From the NCBI RefSeq assembly GCF_008085915.1, contig NZ_VSJK01000005.1:62001-126000 (forward strand): a stretch of DNA of 64,000 nucleotides. Reading direction: 5' to 3'. Made by a program: the position numbers and the translations under genes. The DNA is from Oceaniovalibus sp. ACAM 378 (GTDB lineage Bacteria; Pseudomonadota; Alphaproteobacteria; Rhodobacterales; Rhodobacteraceae). Position 1 is the first letter of the stretch. Each line of letters starts with the position of its first letter. Positions 63,669 to 64,000 of the stretch are shown here, piece by piece. A model generated the notes under the pieces. That model was not told the origin of the DNA. It saw only the letters and a program-made list of their open reading frames with translations, and searched no databases.

Positions 63669-64000
63669 TCAGCGATTGATCGCTTCACCAACAACCGTTT
63701 GGAACTGCTCAAGAATTGCTTCCGGATCAGCGACGCCTGCGGCCTTGGCTTCCTTGGCCCAGGTCTCGCGATTGGTCTGGACTTCGGGCAGATTTGCCAT
63801 GGTTTCGACGTCAGCGTCTGACGCCATCACGATCGAATAACCAGCCTCTTTTTGCGCTGCGAGGATGTCTTCGATCTCTGTATCCCAGACCGAGGAGAAC
63901 CTCTCACGCGCCGCTTTGGCGGCTGTGGCAAACGCCGCTTGCTGTTCAGGAGACAGTGCCTGAAATTTATCTTCGTTGATCGTGATGATAAACGGCAGGC
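63669..64000 (-). CDS. TRAP transporter substrate-binding protein, C-terminal part (cut by window edge)
   Basis: The minus-strand frame is open from the right edge to a TGA at 63669-63671. The visible 110 residues (LPFIITINEDKFQALSPEQ ... AILEQFQTVVGEAINR) are the C-terminal helices of a DctP protein: the segment resembling NxxxWxxLPPEQQ and the long amphipathic helix AFATAAKAARERFSSVW. It is followed by dctQ and dctM. The start lies outside the window. Confidence 0.88.
   Translation of the reverse strand, partial: LPFIITINEDKFQALSPEQQAAFATAAKAARERFSSVWDTEIEDILAAQKEAGYSIVMASDADVETMANLPEVQTNRETWAKEAKAAGVADPEAILEQFQTVVGEAINR

Overview
The window looks like a chromosomal segment of a marine alphaproteobacterium of the Roseobacter group (Rhodobacterales). 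GC content is high, genes are densely packed with many 4-base ATGA overlaps, three TRAP-type transporters and one tripartite tricarboxylate transporter lie within 64 kb, and an ectoine-catabolism island with an EnuR regulator is present. No tRNA, rRNA, CRISPR array, insertion sequence or phage gene was recognised. The placement is inferred from gene content only.

Layout. 1-7.2 kb: end of a drug/metabolite transporter, a FadL-like outer-membrane protein with a strong terminator, a second EamA transporter, a P-loop ATPase, metA (residue signature of the acetyl-CoA-using type), a lipoprotein alpha/beta hydrolase, a PPK2 kinase and a TetR regulator. 7.2-18.9 kb: ectoine catabolism. doeB, doeA, eutA, usp, uehC, uehB, uehA and enuR are on the minus strand; asnC, doeC and doeD diverge on the plus strand. 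Import (UehABC), ring opening (DoeA), deacetylation (DoeB), transamination (DoeD) and semialdehyde oxidation (DoeC) form a complete route from ectoine toward aspartate. The genes usually found for 5-hydroxyectoine (eutB, eutC) are missing. Two related inverted repeats, before uehA and between enuR and asnC, look like operators.

19.1-25.9 kb: a seven-gene minus-strand operon of glycosyltransferases, a PIG-L deacetylase, an acyl-CoA-dehydrogenase homologue and a NodS-like methyltransferase, probably for a modified surface glycan. 26.2-32.4 kb: an HWE-family PAS histidine kinase and response regulator, a PHB-depolymerase-type esterase, a DUF892 ferritin-like protein, an SH3b protein and gene-poor stretches. 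32.5-34.5 kb: a ureohydrolase divergent from a LysR regulator. 34.5-42.1 kb: a TRAP operon (dctP-dctQ-dctM-usp) divergent from a cuyA-like cysteate lyase / D-cysteine desulfhydrase, an Asp/Glu-type racemase and a GlcD-type FAD dehydrogenase. 42.1-48.7 kb: a tartrate island with D-tartrate dehydratase, tartrate dehydrogenase, a fused TctA-TctB permease, TctC and an FMN-dependent hydroxy-acid dehydrogenase. 48.9-52.0 kb: a complete Glu/Asp-type ABC importer.

52.1-59.5 kb: a block of B12-independent functions. It holds metE with a divergent metR-like gene, then the class Ib ribonucleotide reductase operon nrdHIEF preceded by a clear cobalamin riboswitch. 59.6-64.0 kb: a third TRAP operon with a dihydroorotase-like amidohydrolase and an alpha/beta hydrolase; its dctP gene runs off the right edge.

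The most promising leads are the cuyA-racemase-FAD dehydrogenase-TRAP locus (possible C3-sulfonate use, with a racemase that might act on cysteate), the glycan operon whose enzyme set parallels Nod-factor decoration, the riboswitch-controlled nrdHIEF, the shared operator motif in the ectoine island, and a repeat-bearing tail on one TRAP permease.
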